From contig NZ_LT594324.1 of NCBI RefSeq assembly GCF_900089605.1, positions 558,001 through 622,000 on the forward strand: a stretch of 64,000 nt of DNA, written 5' to 3'. Below, piece by piece: positions 18,578 to 27,138 of this stretch (its first letter is position 1; each line of letters starts with the position of its first letter). Both the position numbers and the translations under genes were made by a program. The notes under the pieces are model-generated. The model was not told where the DNA came from. It was given only the letters and a program-made list of their open reading frames with translations, and did no database searches. The stretch comes from Micromonospora narathiwatensis (GTDB lineage: Bacteria; Actinomycetota; Actinomycetes; Mycobacteriales; Micromonosporaceae).

Positions 18578-18925
18578 CTACGGCGGTTCCTCGGGCCCGC
18601 ACGGACCGCTGTGACCGGCCGGCAGGTAGCACCGACGGCGGTCCGGCATGATCCAGTCGCAGAACACCCAGTGCCGTACGTGTTGGGTGTCCTCCTCGGA
18701 GACGGTGGCGCCGGCGACGTCGACCTCCGGCCGGGTGGCCAGCGACCGGGCCAGCGTGCGGGCCAGGCCGAGCGCCGCGTCGAGGCCGCCGACCAGCACC
18801 GGCAGATGGATCACGTAGCGGGGCGGGCTCGCGTCCGTCCTGGTGAATGCCGCGACGGCGGCCCGGGGCAGAGGCGCGAAGACCGGCCCGACAGGCAGCG
18901 GCGGCGGCCCAGCGGGGTCGCTCAC
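18578..18925 (-). CDS. Conserved hypothetical protein with C-terminal Cys-rich tail
   Basis: A 115-residue protein I do not recognise. After a Pro-rich start it has HLPVLVGGLDAALGLARTLARSL and a C-terminal segment FCDWIMPDRRRCYLPAGHSGPCG. The Cys, His, Cys pattern there could bind a metal and resembles short zinc-binding tails of actinobacterial small proteins. It starts at GTG 18925, overlapping the stop of the DivIVA-like gene (GTGA), so the two are translationally coupled. Confidence 0.7.
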   Translation of the reverse strand: MSDPAGPPPLPVGPVFAPLPRAAVAAFTRTDASPPRYVIHLPVLVGGLDAALGLARTLARSLATRPEVDVAGATVSEEDTQHVRHWVFCDWIMPDRRRCYLPAGHSGPCGPEEPP

Positions 18926-19176
18926 GATTGGCGCCGCTGGGCCTGAGCGCTCTGCCAGTCGCGCAACGCCCGCTTGATCCGGATGTTCTCCTCGTTCAGC
19001 CGGGCGACGTCCTGATGCAGGCTGGCCAGTTCCAGCGCGACCCGGTGCAGGAAGTGCCGTACCTCCTGCGGGTCAAGGCCGCGCCGGCCGAACCCCACGG
19101 TGGAGAAATGCCGGTCGCGGACGTTTCGTGGATGCAGCCGGGGCGGCGCGCTGCCGTAGACGGTGCCTCGGTTCAT
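18922..19176 (-). CDS. DivIVA-domain-like short coiled-coil protein
   Basis: An 84-residue protein. The segment GFGRRGLDPQEVRHFLHRVA followed by a heptad-rich helix (LELASLHQDVARLNEENIRIKRALRDWQ) matches the DivIVA membrane-curvature and coiled-coil pattern, in miniature. The ATG at 19176 follows GGGAG. DivIVA-like proteins localise to poles and septa in actinomycetes; this short form may be an adaptor. The leader carries a strong hairpin (19204-19245). Confidence 0.75.
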   Translation of the reverse strand: MNRGTVYGSAPPRLHPRNVRDRHFSTVGFGRRGLDPQEVRHFLHRVALELASLHQDVARLNEENIRIKRALRDWQSAQAQRRQS

Positions 19177-19203
19177 CGGTCGGCTCCCTTCCTCGGGTTG
19201 GAG

Positions 19204-19245
19204 GGGCGGTCCTGCCCGGAGGGGGAATTCCGGGCAGGACCGCCC
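19204..19245. promoter_or_regulatory. Strong hairpin in the divergent region before the DivIVA-like gene
   Basis: The arms GGGCGGTCCTGCCCGGA and TCCGGGCAGGACCGCCC form a 17-bp perfect stem with an 8-base loop. It lies 28 bases upstream of the DivIVA-like start and more than 360 bases before the XRE gene, so it ends neither gene. It may be a leader attenuator of the minus-strand operon or the terminator of an unseen short transcript. Confidence 0.55.
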
Positions 19246-19615
19246 GCCCGGCGACCGCAGCCTCAATCGGCGGGTACGGCCACCGGGCTGCCGGTGGATG
19301 GTCCTGATGTCGGACAGGACGGGGTCGCAACGACCCGCCTGTCCGTGATAGGTATTCGTCAAGTCGGATCGGGGCCGGGCCGCTTATGTCCCGACGCCCC
19401 ATGTTGAGACCCGACGAGAGCCGGTATGCGTCTGCCACACGCGAGGCCGTCTCTCGTCACCTTCTCGGCTGTTGGCACAGCCGCGGTTGCCGCGCTTGCA
19501 CCGGGCGTCCCCGGGGGCCGGTGATCACCCTCACCCGAAGGCCACATTTCCAGTGGGCTTGAACTGGAGCAATGGTTCCTTCGCGGGCTTCGCCAACTTT
19601 TTCGAGAGGTGGATC

Positions 19616-20473
19616 ATGCCGCACAAGCCGTTCATTCGGACGCTGCGGGCACAGTGGCTCGGGCAGCAGCTACGGGCGTTGCGAGAGGAGCGGGGGATGA
19701 CCTTGAAGCTCGTCTCGGAGCACCTGCAACGCGACATGTCGGCGCTGGGCCGCTACGAGCGTGCCGACTGGCCCATTCGAAAGGGCGATGTCACCGCGCT
19801 GCTGGACCTGTACGGCTTTCACAATGCGGCCGAGCGGGCTCGCCTGCTGGCGCTGGCCGAGGAGGTCTGGCGCACCGACCGCTGGGACGACGACTACGGC
19901 GACGTCGTCGACTCCTCATTCATCGAATACCCCTGGCTGGAGGGCCGAGCCGAGAAGATCACCTCGTACAACACCATCTTGCTGCCAGGCCTCATGCAGA
20001 CCCGCGACTATGCCGAGGCGGTCATTCGCAACGCGGAGAAGCCTGACGTGCCAGCGGCGAAGATTGCTCGTTGGGTGCAGTTGAGACTTGAGCGCCAAAA
20101 GGTCCTGGACCGATCCACAAGGGTGGCGGCCGTCCTCGACGAGTCCGTTCTGCGCCGACTTGTCGGTGGCCGGCGAACGATGTCTGCGCAGCTTCAACAC
20201 CTTCACGAGCTGGCATTACGGCGGAACGTGGAGGTCAGGGTGCTGCCTTCTTCGACCGCGTTGCACGCCGGCCTGGACGGTTCTTTCACCCTGTTCACCC
20301 TGCCGAGGCCCTATCCGGCGGTCGCCTACCTGGAGAACCTGGCTGGCCGGCTTTATGTGGAGGCACCCAAATCAATGAGGTTTGTCCATGCGTACGATCG
20401 GCTCAGGGAAGCTGCGCTGGGTACGAGTGAGTCGGCACAGCTGATCGCCAGCATCGTGGAGGAGTTGTCATGA
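19616..20473 (+). CDS. XRE-family regulator with DUF5753 domain
   Basis: A 285-residue DNA-binding protein. The N-terminal helix-turn-helix (about 12-70) contains LRALREERGMTLKLVSEHL and SALGRYERADWPIRKG. The C-terminal DUF5753 region includes ITSYNTILLPGLMQTRDYAEAV and FTLFTLP. The ATG at 19616 has GAGAGGTGG upstream; the frame extends further without support. Actinomycete genomes carry many such genes paired with a short DUF397 gene, as here, with a 4-base overlap. The family is linked to developmental and antibiotic regulation (WhiJ-like), but this copy's target is unknown. Confidence 0.9.
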   Translation: MPHKPFIRTLRAQWLGQQLRALREERGMTLKLVSEHLQRDMSALGRYERADWPIRKGDVTALLDLYGFHNAAERARLLALAEEVWRTDRWDDDYGDVVDSSFIEYPWLEGRAEKITSYNTILLPGLMQTRDYAEAVIRNAEKPDVPAAKIARWVQLRLERQKVLDRSTRVAAVLDESVLRRLVGGRRTMSAQLQHLHELALRRNVEVRVLPSSTALHAGLDGSFTLFTLPRPYPAVAYLENLAGRLYVEAPKSMRFVHAYDRLREAALGTSESAQLIASIVEELS

Positions 20474-20697
20474 GCGAGGGTCTGCCGGCGGTGGCCTGGC
20501 ACATCAGCACCAAGAGCAACGACAATGGTGGGAGTTGCGTCGAGGCGGGGCCGCTGCTGGACGGCTCCGGGCGGGTGGCGGTCCGGCACAGCAAGGCGCG
20601 GGACGCTGCGACGATCATCTACACGGCCGACGAGTGGGCGGCCTTCGTCGGCGGGGTAAAGGACGGCGAGTTCGACTTCGGCGACACTCCCGACTGA
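20470..20697 (+). CDS. DUF397 protein, partner of the XRE regulator
   Basis: A 75-residue protein with the DUF397 signature: WHISTKSNDNGGSCVEAG, VAVRHSKARDAATIIYTADEWAAF and FVGGVKDGEFDF. It overlaps the XRE gene by ATGA and ends in a strong terminator. DUF397 proteins are thought to act with their XRE neighbours, possibly as a regulatory pair. Confidence 0.92.
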   Translation: MSEGLPAVAWHISTKSNDNGGSCVEAGPLLDGSGRVAVRHSKARDAATIIYTADEWAAFVGGVKDGEFDFGDTPD

Positions 20698-20752
20698 ACG
20701 GCGCGCTCGGCGGCCCGCGTGTCGCGGCCACCCGGCCAACCAGTTCTCAGTG

Positions 20753-20786
20753 ATGACTCTGAGGCATCAATATGCCTCAGAGTCAT
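20753..20786 (+). terminator. Terminator of the XRE/DUF397 operon
   Basis: A perfect 15-bp stem (ATGACTCTGAGGCAT / ATGCCTCAGAGTCAT) with a 4-base loop lies 55 bases after the DUF397 stop. It is unusually AT-rich for this genome. Confidence 0.85.
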
Positions 20787-20990
20787 ATCCAAACAGAGGG
20801 CATTGTCTTCCCGGTGGCGTGACCGAGCGTCACGGGCTGGGTCGATGTCCTACCGCCGGCGGCGCGGCGGCCGGACGACTGTCGTACGTGGAAAGGTGCC
20901 TCTCAGACATTTCACAGCGGCGGCGGTTAGGGTCCCCTTCGTGGCCCGCGTTCCAGGGTGGAGCGTGCCAAAGGTGGAAGCGGAGTGGCG

Positions 20991-22007
20991 ATGGTCTTCA
21001 AGAAGATGCTGAGCGCGTTCGGGGTGGGTGGCCCGAGCGTCGACACGGTGCTGACCAACCCGAACACCCGGCCCGGCCTTACCCTCGACGGGCAGGTCAA
21101 CCTGGTCGGCGGCGACGCGCCGGCCAGCATCGAGCAGATCAGCATCGGCCTGGTCACCCGGGTGGAGATCGAGAGCGGCGGTGGCGATCACGCCGGCATG
21201 ATGGAGTTCCATCGGATGCCGGTCAGCGGCCGGCTGGAGTTGGCCCCCAAGCAGCAGCTCTCCATCCCGTTCCAGTTCCCGGTTCCGTGGGAGACCCCGG
21301 TGACCGACGTCTACGGGCACCGGCTGCACGGCATGACCATGGGGCTGCGTACCGAGGTGGCGGTCGCTCGGGCGGTCGACAAGAGCGACCTGGATCAGGT
21401 GGCCGTGCACCCGCTGCCGATCCACGAGCGCATCCTCGAGTCGTTCCAGGCGCTCGGGTTCCGCTTCAAGCACGCCGACCTGGAGCGCGGCCACATCTAC
21501 GGCGTGCAGCAGACGCTCCCGTTCTACCAGGAGATCGAGTTTTTCGCCGCGCCGCAGTACGCGCAGGCGGTCAACGAGGTCGAGTTGACCTTCGTGACCA
21601 GCCCGCAGGGCGTCGAGGTGATCCTGGAGTGCGACAAGCGCGGCGGCTTCTTCACCGGAGGTCAGGACGTCATCGGCCGGTACGCCGTCCCGCACAGCGA
21701 CACCGGCCGGACCGACTGGGTCCAGGTGGTGGACGGCTGGCTGCGCGAGACCACCTCGCGCTACGGCAGCCTGCGCGCCCAGGGCTACGGGATGCAGCCC
21801 GGCTCCTACGGCCCCCAGGGCCAGTACGGCCCGCCGGGGCACTACGGCCCGCAGGGTCACTACGGCCACCAGGGCCAGCGCGGCTCGGGGATGGGCGGCA
21901 TGCTCGCCGCCGGTGCCCTCGGCGTGGTCGGCGGCATGGTCGCCGGTGAGCTGATCGAGGACGCCTTCGAAGGCTTCGGCGGCGACGACGAGGGCGGGGA
22001 CGAGTAG
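20991..22007 (+). CDS. Spo0M-like sporulation-control protein
   Basis: A 338-residue arrestin-fold protein of the Spo0M family. The start MVFKKMLSAFGVGGPSVDTVL and the stretch LDGQVNLVGGDAPASIEQI are diagnostic. The beta-sandwich domain runs to about residue 255. Then comes a repeat of YGPQG/YGPPG/YGHQG units and a final glycine-rich hydrophobic segment (GMLAAGALGVVGGMVAGEL) before an acidic tail. The ATG at 20991 follows GGAG. In Bacillus, Spo0M affects sporulation and cell shape; the same broad role in a sporulating actinomycete is inference. Confidence 0.9.
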   Translation: MVFKKMLSAFGVGGPSVDTVLTNPNTRPGLTLDGQVNLVGGDAPASIEQISIGLVTRVEIESGGGDHAGMMEFHRMPVSGRLELAPKQQLSIPFQFPVPWETPVTDVYGHRLHGMTMGLRTEVAVARAVDKSDLDQVAVHPLPIHERILESFQALGFRFKHADLERGHIYGVQQTLPFYQEIEFFAAPQYAQAVNEVELTFVTSPQGVEVILECDKRGGFFTGGQDVIGRYAVPHSDTGRTDWVQVVDGWLRETTSRYGSLRAQGYGMQPGSYGPQGQYGPPGHYGPQGHYGHQGQRGSGMGGMLAAGALGVVGGMVAGELIEDAFEGFGGDDEGGDE

Positions 22008-22036
22008 CCCGACGCGCCTCGGCGGACGTACGACGA

Positions 22037-22068
22037 CGGTGGCCCCGGGACGAATCCCGGGGCCACCG
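22037..22068. terminator. Bidirectional terminator between convergent genes
   Basis: A perfect 13-bp stem (GGTGGCCCCGGGA / TCCCGGGGCCACC) plus one closing C-G pair and a CGAA loop. It sits between the Spo0M gene and the small membrane protein gene and can serve both. Confidence 0.85.
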
Positions 22069-22089
22069 CCGCTCTCAGGTGTTGCTCAC

Positions 22090-22482
22090 TCAACGCCGGG
22101 CCGCTCGGCGTTCCGCGAAGGACCGCCGCGTGGTACCAGCCTTGGACAGACCACGGCTCAGCAGGTAGGCACCCGTCAGGACGGTCAGGTACCACCACGC
22201 GAGGTTCGGGTTGGTGATCTTCAGCCCGTTGGTGATGGAACCGTGCCAGTACGAGGTGATCACGACAACCGCGACAGCGGCGGCGTAGACCCAGAACTCT
22301 GTGGTCAGGAACGCCTGCTTCGTCTCGGTGCCAGGTGCCCGCTCCCGGAAGCCGTCGTGCATCGTCGGCATCGGACGGGTCTCCTGCATTGCCGCCCGGT
22401 CGGGCGTCTCCTGCATAGCCCGGTTGGGGGCCTCCTGCATCGGCCGGTTCATGGGCCTGGTGGATGCAGCCTGCGTGCTCAT
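22090..22482 (-). CDS. Small two-helix membrane protein with N-terminal Met/Gln repeats
   Basis: A 130-residue protein. Residues 10-45 contain repeated RPMQEAPNR, RAMQETPDR and AAMQETRPM units. Two transmembrane helices follow (FWVYAAAVAVVVITSYW and WWYLTVLTGAYLLSRGL) and a basic tail. The ATG at 22482 has GAGGAGG upstream. I do not recognise a function; similar proteins occur in actinomycetes as conserved hypotheticals. Confidence 0.8.
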   Translation of the reverse strand: MSTQAASTRPMNRPMQEAPNRAMQETPDRAAMQETRPMPTMHDGFRERAPGTETKQAFLTTEFWVYAAAVAVVVITSYWHGSITNGLKITNPNLAWWYLTVLTGAYLLSRGLSKAGTTRRSFAERRAARR

Positions 22483-22886
22483 CTGGTCCTCCTCAGGATG
22501 CGATGAGTCGTTCCCTGCATACCCTCGCCCCGCTACCGCGTGTCGGCCACGGCGCGGCTCGACGTTCCTGGCGGGGGCAACCACCGTCTACCCGAGGCCC
22601 CGGAGAGGTAACACCGACCCGTCGATCGGATCGTGGCTTCCCGGGGTCGCGCCCGTTCGGCTCCGCGCGGGGTCGCGGGGTGCCGACCGTGGCCACCTAT
22701 TCCGGCTGGTCGGCGAGGAGGCCCGTCCGCGCCGAGGCGATCTGAGCCGGACGTCCCGTCCGTGGAGGTATGCCGGGTTCTCGGCGCCGTCCCGGTGTAT
22801 CCCGGGCGGCCGACCCGGGGCGGGGTTTGGACCGCCGGCCGTCGGGCACGCAACAAGGATCCCGAGAACGCTGCGAGGTGGTTGAC
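22483..22886. other. Intergenic region, no gene seen
   Basis: The 404-bp divergent gap between the small membrane protein and the 135-residue protein shows only GC-rich sequence with no coding-like frame of its own and no strong repeat. Both promoters should lie here. Confidence 0.4.
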
Positions 22887-23294
22887 GTGCGTGAGGACGA
22901 CATGCGGCAGGACGCCGCCCGACGGGCCGAGGAACGGATCGCCGGCGGCGTGTACGGCGAGGGCGCGCTCGACGAGGTCACCGTTCCGCAGACCGACGTG
23001 CTGCGGGTGATCCAGGACGAGGATCCGGACGACCCGGCGCACGTTTCGGTCGATCCGACCGTGCTGCGCGACGGCGGGCCGACCCGGGGTCAGGGCGCGG
23101 TGACCACGACCGGGGGCACCGCCGGACCGGCCAGCGCCCGCCGGGTGGCCCGGCAGCCGGAGCGGCACCGGGGCAAGGTGGCGCCGACCACCACCGGCGA
23201 CGCCACCACCGGCGGCCTGAGCACCCCGGCCGGCGGCTCGACCAGCGACGCCTCGTCGAGCGGTAGCCAGGTCGGCAACTTCACCAACGAATGA
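22887..23294 (+). CDS. Conserved hypothetical protein, Thr/Gly-rich C-terminus
   Basis: A 135-residue protein starting at GTG 22887 (VREDDMRQDAARRAEERIAGG), preceded by GAGGTGG. The N-terminal 60 residues are acidic (VIQDEDPDDPAHVSVDP). The C-terminal half is low-complexity with Thr, Gly and Ser and probably disordered. It has no signal peptide and no cysteine. Function unknown. Confidence 0.65.
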   Translation: MREDDMRQDAARRAEERIAGGVYGEGALDEVTVPQTDVLRVIQDEDPDDPAHVSVDPTVLRDGGPTRGQGAVTTTGGTAGPASARRVARQPERHRGKVAPTTTGDATTGGLSTPAGGSTSDASSSGSQVGNFTNE

Positions 23295-23353
23295 CCCACC
23301 GACGTCGAGGGCGGGCACCCATCCGGGCGCCCGCCCTCGGCGTGTGCTCCGGG

Positions 23354-25648
23354 TCAGGGGGTGCGGAGGACGCCCAGGCGTTGGGTGGCGCGGGTGAGGG
23401 CGACGTAGAGGTCGCTGTGCCCGCGCGGGGACTCGGCGACGATCCGCTCCGGCTCGACCACCAGCACCGAGTCGAACTCCAGTCCCTTGGCCTGTTCGGT
23501 GGTGAGCACCACCACCCGGTTCGCCAGCTCCGGCTGCTCGCCCACCGCGGCCTCCGGCAACGCGGTGGTGACCGCCGCGCCCAACTCGACCACCCGGCCG
23601 GCCGGCACGATCACCCCGAGCCGCCCGTCGGCCAGCCCGGCCGCCTCCCGCGCCGTCGCCTCCACCAGCTCCGCGACCAGCCGGCCCGCGTCGACGGTAC
23701 GGTCCCACGGCGGTACGCCGCTGGCGCGTACCGAGCGGGGCGGACGCAGTGCCGGGTCGATCTCGGCGAGCACGTCGGCGGCGACCGCCATGATCTCGGC
23801 GGGGGTGCGGTAGCTGACGGTCAGCTCCTCCAGCCGCCACCGGTCCGCCACGTACGGGGTCAGCGCCTCCGACCAGGACGGCGTGCCGGCGAGGGCGCCG
23901 GTCTGCGCCACGTCCCCGACGATCGTCATCGACCGGCTCGGGCAGCGGCGCATCAGCAGCCGCCACGCCATCGGTGACAGCTCCTGCGCCTCGTCGACGA
24001 TGACGTGCCCGAACGCCCAGCTCCGGTCGGCGGCGGCACGCTGCGCGGTGGTCAGCCGCTCGGACTCCTCCTGCCGTTCGAGCAGCCGGTCGGCGTCGAT
24101 GAGGTCGGTGACGCCGAGGATCTCGCCGCCGTCCGCCTCGTCCTCGACGTCGATCGACCGGGAACCCCGGGCGATCTCCAGCACGCCCTCGGCGTACTCG
24201 CGTTGCAGGGACCGGATCCGCTCCCGGCGGGCCGCGGCGGCGCGCTCGTCCTCGCCGAGCAGCTCGGCCGCCTCGTCCAGCAGCGGCACGTCGGCCGGCG
24301 TCCAGCCGCCCGGCTCGCGGTGCAGCAGCGCCCGCTCGGCGTCGGTGAGCATGGGCGCGGCGGTGGCGATCCGCTGCGGGTCGGCGTACAGGTCGGCGAG
24401 CAGGCGCTGCGGGGTGAGCACCGGCCACAGCTCGTCCAGCGTGGCGCGGACCTCGGGCTCCTCGTGCAGCTCCCGGCGGATCTCGGCGACGTCGGCCTCG
24501 GAGAGCAGGTTCTCCCCGCCGAGCGGGTCGGCGCCGAGCCGCTCGGCCACCTGGTCGGCGAGCGCGTGCACGATCTCGATGTCGAACAGCGCCCGGGCCA
24601 GGTTGTGCGGGCGGTTCGACCGGCGGACCCGCTCGCGGGCCTCCCGCACCACGGCCGGGTCGAGGGTGAGGATCTCCCGCTGCGGCAGCTCGATCTCCAG
24701 CGGCTCGTCGGGCACCCACTGCCGGTCCCGTACGGCGTTCGCCAGCACCTCGACCAGCACGGCGCGCCCCTTCAGCGCGGCGGTCCGAGCCGGCTCGCTC
24801 CGCCGGGCCTGTACCCCGGGGAAGAGGTCGGCCTGGGTACGCAGCAGCACACCCGTCTCGGCCAGCGCCGGCAGCACCTGGGAGATGTAGCGCAGGAAGG
24901 TGACGTTCGGGCCGACCAGCAGCACGCCCCGGGTGGAGAGCTGCTGCCGGTGGGTGTAGAGCAGGTACGCGGCGCGGTGCAGCGCCACCGCGGTCTTGCC
25001 GGTGCCCGGGCCGCCCTGCACCACCAGCACGCCCGGCAGGTCGGCGCGGATGATCCGGTCCTGCTCGGCCTGGATGGTCTCGACGATGTCGCGCATCCGG
25101 CCGGTGCGGCCGGCGTTGAGCGCGGCGAGCAGGGACGCCTCGCCGGTCAGCTCCTCGTGGGCGGTGGGGGAGGCGGCGGCGATGTCCAGCACCTCGTCGT
25201 TGAGCCCGGTGACCTTCCGCTCCCGGGTACGCAGGTGCCGCCGCCGGCGTACGCCCTGCGGGTTGGCGGCGGTGGCGAGGTAGAACGCCCGGGCGGCTGG
25301 GGCCCGCCAGTCCATCAGCAGCGGGTCGTAGTCACCGCTGGTGTCGAAGATGCCGATCCGGCCGATGTAGCGGCGCGAGTCGTCGTCGCCGTCGAGGCGG
25401 CCGAAACACAGGCCGTTCTCCACCGCGGAGAACTGCTCGACCTGGTCGGCGTACATCTGGACGACGGAGTCGCGCTGTGAGCGGGCCTGCAACGTGCCGC
25501 CGGTGGTGCGCAGCTCCTCGGTGAGCCGCCGGGCGGCCTGCTCGCGCAGGTCGTCCAGCCGGTCGTAGAGCATCGAGACGTACTCCTGCTCGCGGCCGAT
25601 CTCGTCGTCCTGGTGCAGCTCATCGGATGCGTCGGAGTACGTTGACAA
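23354..25648 (-). CDS. helD: HelD-family RNA polymerase-recycling ATPase (UvrD-like)
   Basis: A 764-residue superfamily 1 ATPase of the HelD group, which pries stalled RNA polymerase off DNA and can protect it from rifampicin in actinobacteria. The N-terminal coiled coil (EIGREQEYVSMLYDRLDDLR) is followed by Walker A (GGPGTGKT), Walker B (VIVDEAQE), IVGDVAQTGA, VSYRTPAEI and LYVALTRATQRL. I place the start at TTG 25648, which has AAGGAG at ideal spacing and gives the usual family N-terminus. An ATG at 25699 would add 17 residues, but its AAGGA directly abuts the codon. A hairpin covers that upstream ATG (25679-25703). Confidence 0.88.
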   Translation of the reverse strand: MSTYSDASDELHQDDEIGREQEYVSMLYDRLDDLREQAARRLTEELRTTGGTLQARSQRDSVVQMYADQVEQFSAVENGLCFGRLDGDDDSRRYIGRIGIFDTSGDYDPLLMDWRAPAARAFYLATAANPQGVRRRRHLRTRERKVTGLNDEVLDIAAASPTAHEELTGEASLLAALNAGRTGRMRDIVETIQAEQDRIIRADLPGVLVVQGGPGTGKTAVALHRAAYLLYTHRQQLSTRGVLLVGPNVTFLRYISQVLPALAETGVLLRTQADLFPGVQARRSEPARTAALKGRAVLVEVLANAVRDRQWVPDEPLEIELPQREILTLDPAVVREARERVRRSNRPHNLARALFDIEIVHALADQVAERLGADPLGGENLLSEADVAEIRRELHEEPEVRATLDELWPVLTPQRLLADLYADPQRIATAAPMLTDAERALLHREPGGWTPADVPLLDEAAELLGEDERAAAARRERIRSLQREYAEGVLEIARGSRSIDVEDEADGGEILGVTDLIDADRLLERQEESERLTTAQRAAADRSWAFGHVIVDEAQELSPMAWRLLMRRCPSRSMTIVGDVAQTGALAGTPSWSEALTPYVADRWRLEELTVSYRTPAEIMAVAADVLAEIDPALRPPRSVRASGVPPWDRTVDAGRLVAELVEATAREAAGLADGRLGVIVPAGRVVELGAAVTTALPEAAVGEQPELANRVVVLTTEQAKGLEFDSVLVVEPERIVAESPRGHSDLYVALTRATQRLGVLRTP

Positions 25649-25678
25649 GCCGGCTCCTTGTTGGCTAAAATCTGCGTC

Positions 25679-25703
25679 AGGAATGGCATTTTGCGCCATT
25701 CCT
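25679..25703. promoter_or_regulatory. Hairpin over the HelD leader/upstream ATG
   Basis: Arms AGGAATGGC and GCCATTCCT with a 7-base loop; on the plus strand it is followed by TTTTTG, like an intrinsic terminator. On the minus strand it would bury the AAGGA and ATG at 25699 in a helix. It could be a translational switch for the longer HelD start or a terminator of rightward transcription. Confidence 0.5.
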
Positions 25704-25834
25704 TTTTGTGTTTGAACTGAGAAAGATACCGCGTCGCGTCGCCGTGGACCAAGCCTGCCAGTCGGCCCGCCGCCACATCATCCCGCCGCGCCGCACCTCT
25801 CCCCGTCCGACCGGGCCTCCTCTCCCAGACGAAA

Positions 25835-25872
25835 GCGGGGGCCCGGCCGGCTCGCGCCGACCGGACCCCCGC
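25835..25872 (-). terminator. Terminator of the LolA-like gene
   Basis: A 16-bp imperfect stem with 14 of 16 pairs (left arm GCGGGGGCCCGGCCGG) lies 19 bases past the stop codon of the minus-strand gene. Confidence 0.7.
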
Positions 25873-25890
25873 CGGGTCCCTGGCCTCGGG

Positions 25891-27045
25891 TCAGCCCTTG
25901 GCCGCCTGGTAGAGCCGCTCCGGCGTGACCAGGCCGGCCAGCACCCGGCCGTCGTCGGTGATCAGCACGCTGAACAGCTTTCCGCTGAGCAGCCGCCCGC
26001 TGCCCCAGTCACCGCTCACCTTCGGCAACCCGCCGAGCGCCTGGGCCACCACGTCGGCGCCGCCCTGCGCGCCCGGCTTCGCGTCGGTCTTCGGGCCGGT
26101 CTTCGGGCCGTCGGTCAGTCCGGCCGCGTCGAGCCGGGCCACCAGCACCGTGGTCCAGCCGGTGCCGACCGTACGCACGTTCTGGCCGTCCGGCCGCACG
26201 GTCTGGCCGTCCGGCCGCCGGTCGGTGTCCGGGAACTGCTTCCCGGCCGGCCCGCGCTCGTCGGTCGCCTCGCTGACGGAGACGCCCGGCGGCGGGTTGA
26301 ACCGGAACTGGTCCGCGTCCGGGGTACGGAAGTCGACCTGGGTGAAGGCCACCTCGAACGCCGGCCGGCCGCCGCCGTCGGCCAGCACCTCGAACCGCAG
26401 CGGCACGTGCTGCTTCGCGTCCAACGCGATCCGTACCTGGTGCACCAGGGAGTCGGGGTCGCGCGGGGTGAGCACCAGCTCGTACGCGTCCCGCCCGGCC
26501 ACCCTGGCGGAGCGGCCGACGGTGACCGCGGTGGTCGGGTCGATCGCCTCGAGCGCCCGGTCGGCAGCGTCGGCCGGGGTGGCCGGCGCGGACGGCGCGG
26601 TCGCCTCGCCCGCCGCCAGCTTCCGGTGCGACGCGGTGTTGGTCCGGCTGTTCCACGTCCAGACGTCCTGGCCGTTGCGCACCATGTCCTGCTCGCCGAG
26701 CGTGTCGACCAGGGCGAGGCGCTGCCGGTCCGGGCCCCCGTACCAGACGCGTAGGGTGTGCGTGCCGGTGAGCAGGCTGGCCAGCTCGTTCCCGCTGGCC
26801 GCGCCGGCCAGGCCGGCGATCGGCGGCAGCCCGAGGTCGGCGCGCTGCACCACCGTGCCGGAGAGCCCGTCGAGGCGGGACGTGCGCAGGTCGTTCAACA
26901 GTTGTGCCGCGGTACGCGGCGGCAGGGCCGGTTCGGCACCGGCGGCGAACGTGCCGACCGCGGCCCCACCGCCGATCACGGCGACCCCCGCGGCCACCGG
27001 GACCAGCCAGCGCAGTACGGCGCGGTTCTTCAGTACGGACATCAT
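25891..27045 (-). CDS. LolA/RseB-fold secreted or anchored regulator-like protein
   Basis: A 384-residue exported protein. An uncleaved or cleavable hydrophobic segment (RWLVPVAAGVAVIGGGAAVG) follows a short basic N-terminus. The body resembles LolA/outer-membrane lipoprotein carrier-like proteins of actinobacteria: LLNDLRTSRLDGLSGTV, HTLRVWYGGPDRQRLALV, DVWTWNS, YELVLTPRDPDSLVHQVRIA. The C-terminal region beyond ~300 includes ALGGLPKVSGDWGSGRLL and VLITDDGRVLAG. The start is the first of two adjacent ATGs with CAGGAGG upstream. It is divergent from a two-component system, which may control it. A role in sensing or carrying lipids outside the cell is inferred from the fold only. Confidence 0.82.
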   Translation of the reverse strand: MMSVLKNRAVLRWLVPVAAGVAVIGGGAAVGTFAAGAEPALPPRTAAQLLNDLRTSRLDGLSGTVVQRADLGLPPIAGLAGAASGNELASLLTGTHTLRVWYGGPDRQRLALVDTLGEQDMVRNGQDVWTWNSRTNTASHRKLAAGEATAPSAPATPADAADRALEAIDPTTAVTVGRSARVAGRDAYELVLTPRDPDSLVHQVRIALDAKQHVPLRFEVLADGGGRPAFEVAFTQVDFRTPDADQFRFNPPPGVSVSEATDERGPAGKQFPDTDRRPDGQTVRPDGQNVRTVGTGWTTVLVARLDAAGLTDGPKTGPKTDAKPGAQGGADVVAQALGGLPKVSGDWGSGRLLSGKLFSVLITDDGRVLAGLVTPERLYQAAKG

Positions 27046-27065
27046 GGACACCTCCTGACCGTAAT

Positions 27066-27130
27066 GCTGCCTGAAGGTCGCTGTGAGGCCGCTGAGGAGA
27101 TTCCCTAGGGGTGTCACCCGGGTGGCACCC
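27066..27130. promoter_or_regulatory. Candidate operator region of the two-component system
   Basis: Three CTG-containing direct repeats (CTGAAGG at 27071, CTGTGAGG at 27081, CTGAGGA at 27092) sit at 10-11 bp spacing, the pattern bound by OmpR-type regulators. Next to them are two adjacent 11-bp palindromes, GGGTGTCACCC (27109-27119) and GGGTGGCACCC (27120-27130), 8 bases before the regulator's GTG. Confidence 0.45.
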
Positions 27131-27138
27131 TTGGACGG

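Noticed and set aside
21790..21890. Short tandem repeats in the Spo0M gene as a mobile or regulatory repeat
   Set aside because: They are codons for YGPQG-type repeats in the protein tail.
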